Positions 62,002-64,000 of a stretch of 64,000 nt of DNA are shown piece by piece. The translations under genes and the position numbers were made by a program. The stretch lies in assembly GCA_024500155.1 (NCBI GenBank), contig CM044877.1, positions 16,745,501 to 16,809,500 of the forward strand, given 5' to 3'. Below the pieces are notes generated by a model. It saw nothing but the letters and a program-made list of their open reading frames with translations, did not search any database and was not told the DNA's origin. Every line of letters starts with the position of its first letter. Within the stretch, counting starts at the first letter, position 1. This stretch comes from Chenopodium formosanum (Eukaryota; Streptophyta; Magnoliopsida; Caryophyllales; Amaranthaceae).

Positions 62002-62897
62002 CACATTATGTCCTACCTTAGAGAAAGAATTTCCACCTTGTACTCCTGTCATAGCAGCACTACTTGGTTTTGTGCTCAGCTTCTGAGTAAAAACAAGAGC
62101 TTTCTTCTTCGACATTAGTTTCCCCATCTCTTCCACCATCTTAGTTCTTCCCTTCCTAGGTGATGCTCTCAACCAAAGACCCCATTGCTTCTCCAACGAC
62201 TGATCGTGCTCAGCCACATTCGGGCAATCTTTCTCCGTATGGACAAGAATCCCACACATAAAGCAAAAGGAGGATAGACGTTCGTACTTAAATTGGATAG
62301 TAGAGATGTCCCCCTTTTTATTTCTGATTTTTTGTACTCTACGCAAAGGCTTGGAAGTATCAATCATCACCCGAACTCTCCTCGACTTATCCCAACCTAA
62401 CTCATCCTCCTCCACCTCCATTACCACCCTAATTTTATTAGCAATAGTCTTAACATGCATCCTCGTTCGTCCTACTGTCAAGGGGAAGGTTATAAATTCG
62501 AATCCAGAAAGGGCAGAATTTCATATCAATCGTTTCAGGTTGTTTGTTCTCCAGTTTGTATGTATTTCAAAAGCAATAATTGATTGTCAAAATTCCAAGG
62601 TGCCCCGTCAAGGACCTTTTCTTTATCTCTCCAGTGAAAGAATTGTATGATAAATAGATTATTTTCAATTTTGCGAAATATTACCTCACGTTTCAGAGCC
62701 CAGACTTGCTTCAAAGTTCTCTGCATCGACTCAAAATTGTATGATCGCATAATTAAGATCTTCCCTACTACTGATAGGGCTAATTTGCTTTCTTGTGAGT
62801 CATTATTATTATCCCCCAGGTCCGCAATTTCTCCTTCATCTTTTGTAATATTCAATTTCGAACACTTCTCGATAATGTCATCAGCCATAGTCGCCAA
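62002..62897 (-). pseudogene. LINE ORF1, N-terminal part
   Basis: ATG at 62897 (MATMADDIIEKCSKLNITKD). The RSYNFESMQRTLKQVW and FHWRDKEKVLDGAPWNFDNQ stretches are the DUF4283-type domain of plant LINE ORF1. A frameshift near 62530 and another near 62462 break the frame. It resumes to the CCHC knuckle CFMCGILVHTEKDC (about 62226-62267) and continues to the junction with the LTR retrotransposon at 62001. The RNA-binding role is known for the family. Confidence 0.85.
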
Positions 62898-63474
62898 AAA
62901 ACCCCGCCGGAGAGGGGAGTAACCGCTTGAACGTGCAAGAGAAACCCACTCAGACCCCTGTTGAAAGGAAACCCTAACCCCAGAGCGAGACTCAAAGTTT
63001 TCGTAAAAACAATTATTTATTCCAATTCTAGTTTTTAATTATGCAAGATACTATGTAAAAAAATTAATTAATTAAATTTTATTTAAAATGATCAAGCAAC
63101 ATTAATTAATTCATAAAGTTATTCAAACAAGAGGAAAAATGATTTATCTAAGTGCTTAGGAAACTAACCGTTCTTCTTTGCTTGCTTAGATCTCCGTTTC
63201 ATATGTATGGACCTTCTTTCTTCTTCGTACCTCCAAAGACTTCAAAAATATGGATTAGGGTTGAAGAAGTATTTGGAAAGAATTTGAGAAAAGTAGTTTT
63301 TAATTTTGATTTTTCTGTTCTCCTTAGGGCTAAACGAAGACCCTTATTTATAGGCGTAGCATTCTAAGTTAGGGTTTTAGAGCCGCGACGTCAAGTGGTG
63401 CACGCAACTCTCAAAGTTGCGCTGGAGTGCCTAGCGCAACTCTCATACTTGCGCGGCAGCCGCGGGCAACTAAG

Positions 63475-64000
63475 GTTGTACAGAGTGCGGTTTAGACCTC
63501 ACCAAACCGCAAACACACTGCAATTTCGCAGTTTGTAAATTGCGGTGTGGTTTTTGAAAATGACCAAATCGTTGTTTGCGGTTTAGTGCGGTTTCCAAAA
63601 ATATTTAGACCAAACAGCACTTTAATGCGATTAGCGGTTTTTATACTATATTTTTATTAAAAAATATATATATTTAAAAGAACTAAAATATATGAGCTAA
63701 TATTTGACTATTATTTAATTAAAGGTAAAAAAAAAAGTTTAAAATAAAAGTTTTGTTTTAAAAAAATAATCGTAATTTAAATTTTTGGAGTTGATTTTGA
63801 ATAAAATAAAATAACTTGTTTTTTTTTTACAAATAAAGTAACTTGTTTACAGTGGATATAATTTAAAATTTGTATTATTTAAAAATAATTAAAAGATTGA
63901 ATTATTTTTAGCGGACCGTTCAGAATTTGTATTCGTATTATATTTGACAATTTTTTCTTAAAAAACAAAAAAAAAAAAAAAAAAAAAGATAGATATCTGA
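63475..64000. other. GCGGTTT-motif region at the right edge, likely a hAT-like element end
   Basis: Dense (T)GCGGTTT(A/G) and AAACCGC motifs in both orientations (63487-63640), then plain A+T-rich DNA to the edge. Such subterminal motif clusters are typical of non-autonomous hAT elements. It replaces the expected continuation of the family X LTR, so it probably inserted there; the other end is outside the window. Confidence 0.5.

Overview
The window looks like nuclear DNA of a eudicot flowering plant with a repeat-rich genome. The basis is one intron-containing host gene at the left edge, plant-type non-LTR and LTR retrotransposons, Mutator-, hAT-, CACTA-, Helitron- and Stowaway-like elements, and high A+T content. 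I cannot name the species. No tRNA, rRNA, CRISPR or bacterial feature was seen.

Host gene (1-5040, minus strand): five complete exons and part of a sixth, from an eIF4A-III-type DEAD-box RNA helicase, the RNA clamp of the exon junction complex. All splice junctions keep frame, 303 residues are visible, and the 3' end lies off the left edge. Its introns hold a 258-bp tandem duplication, a Stowaway MITE, another small inverted-repeat element and a cluster of AACCCTA motifs.

5-10 kb: Helitron-like termini, hAT-like elements and microsatellites.

10-29 kb: two solo LTRs of one ~2.6 kb family (TGTAATACC...TGTTACA), in the same orientation and 117 bp apart, each with its own 5-bp target duplication (GTGGG; GAGGG). 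The first was later hit by a Mutator-like MITE (9-bp duplication), a younger LTR of the same type, and a foldback Mutator-like MITE (10-bp duplication). That MITE was in turn split by a ~4.9 kb Ogre/Tat-like LTR. The second contains a 5.6 kb non-autonomous Helitron.

29-42 kb: a minisatellite, an inverted copy of the ~5 kb LTR that carries a clean hAT element (8-bp duplication), and an Athila-like LTR region with MITE and (TA)n insertions.

42-64 kb: an LTR family on the minus strand (42126-43553 and 45074 onward). The second copy is split by an L1-type LINE (45564-63005; 9-bp duplication). The LINE holds a CACTA fragment and an 11.4 kb LTR retrotransposon (50561-62001; duplication CACAT). That element holds a solo LTR of its own family (55381-57391; duplication CATGT). 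A second Mutator-like element (9-bp duplication) lies at 43726-44746.

Apart from the helicase there is no convincing intact gene. The LINE frames are broken by frameshifts and a stop, and the LTR retrotransposon has no recognisable gag or pol. The most unusual signals are regulatory or structural: short GC-rich or perfect dyads placed 25-70 nt upstream of the TATA box in several LTR families, a 19-bp palindromic unit whose copy number differs between sister LTRs, a 60-bp nested hairpin, and a small antisense ORF shared by both copies of the ~5 kb LTR. All family names and target duplications were read by eye and no database was searched.
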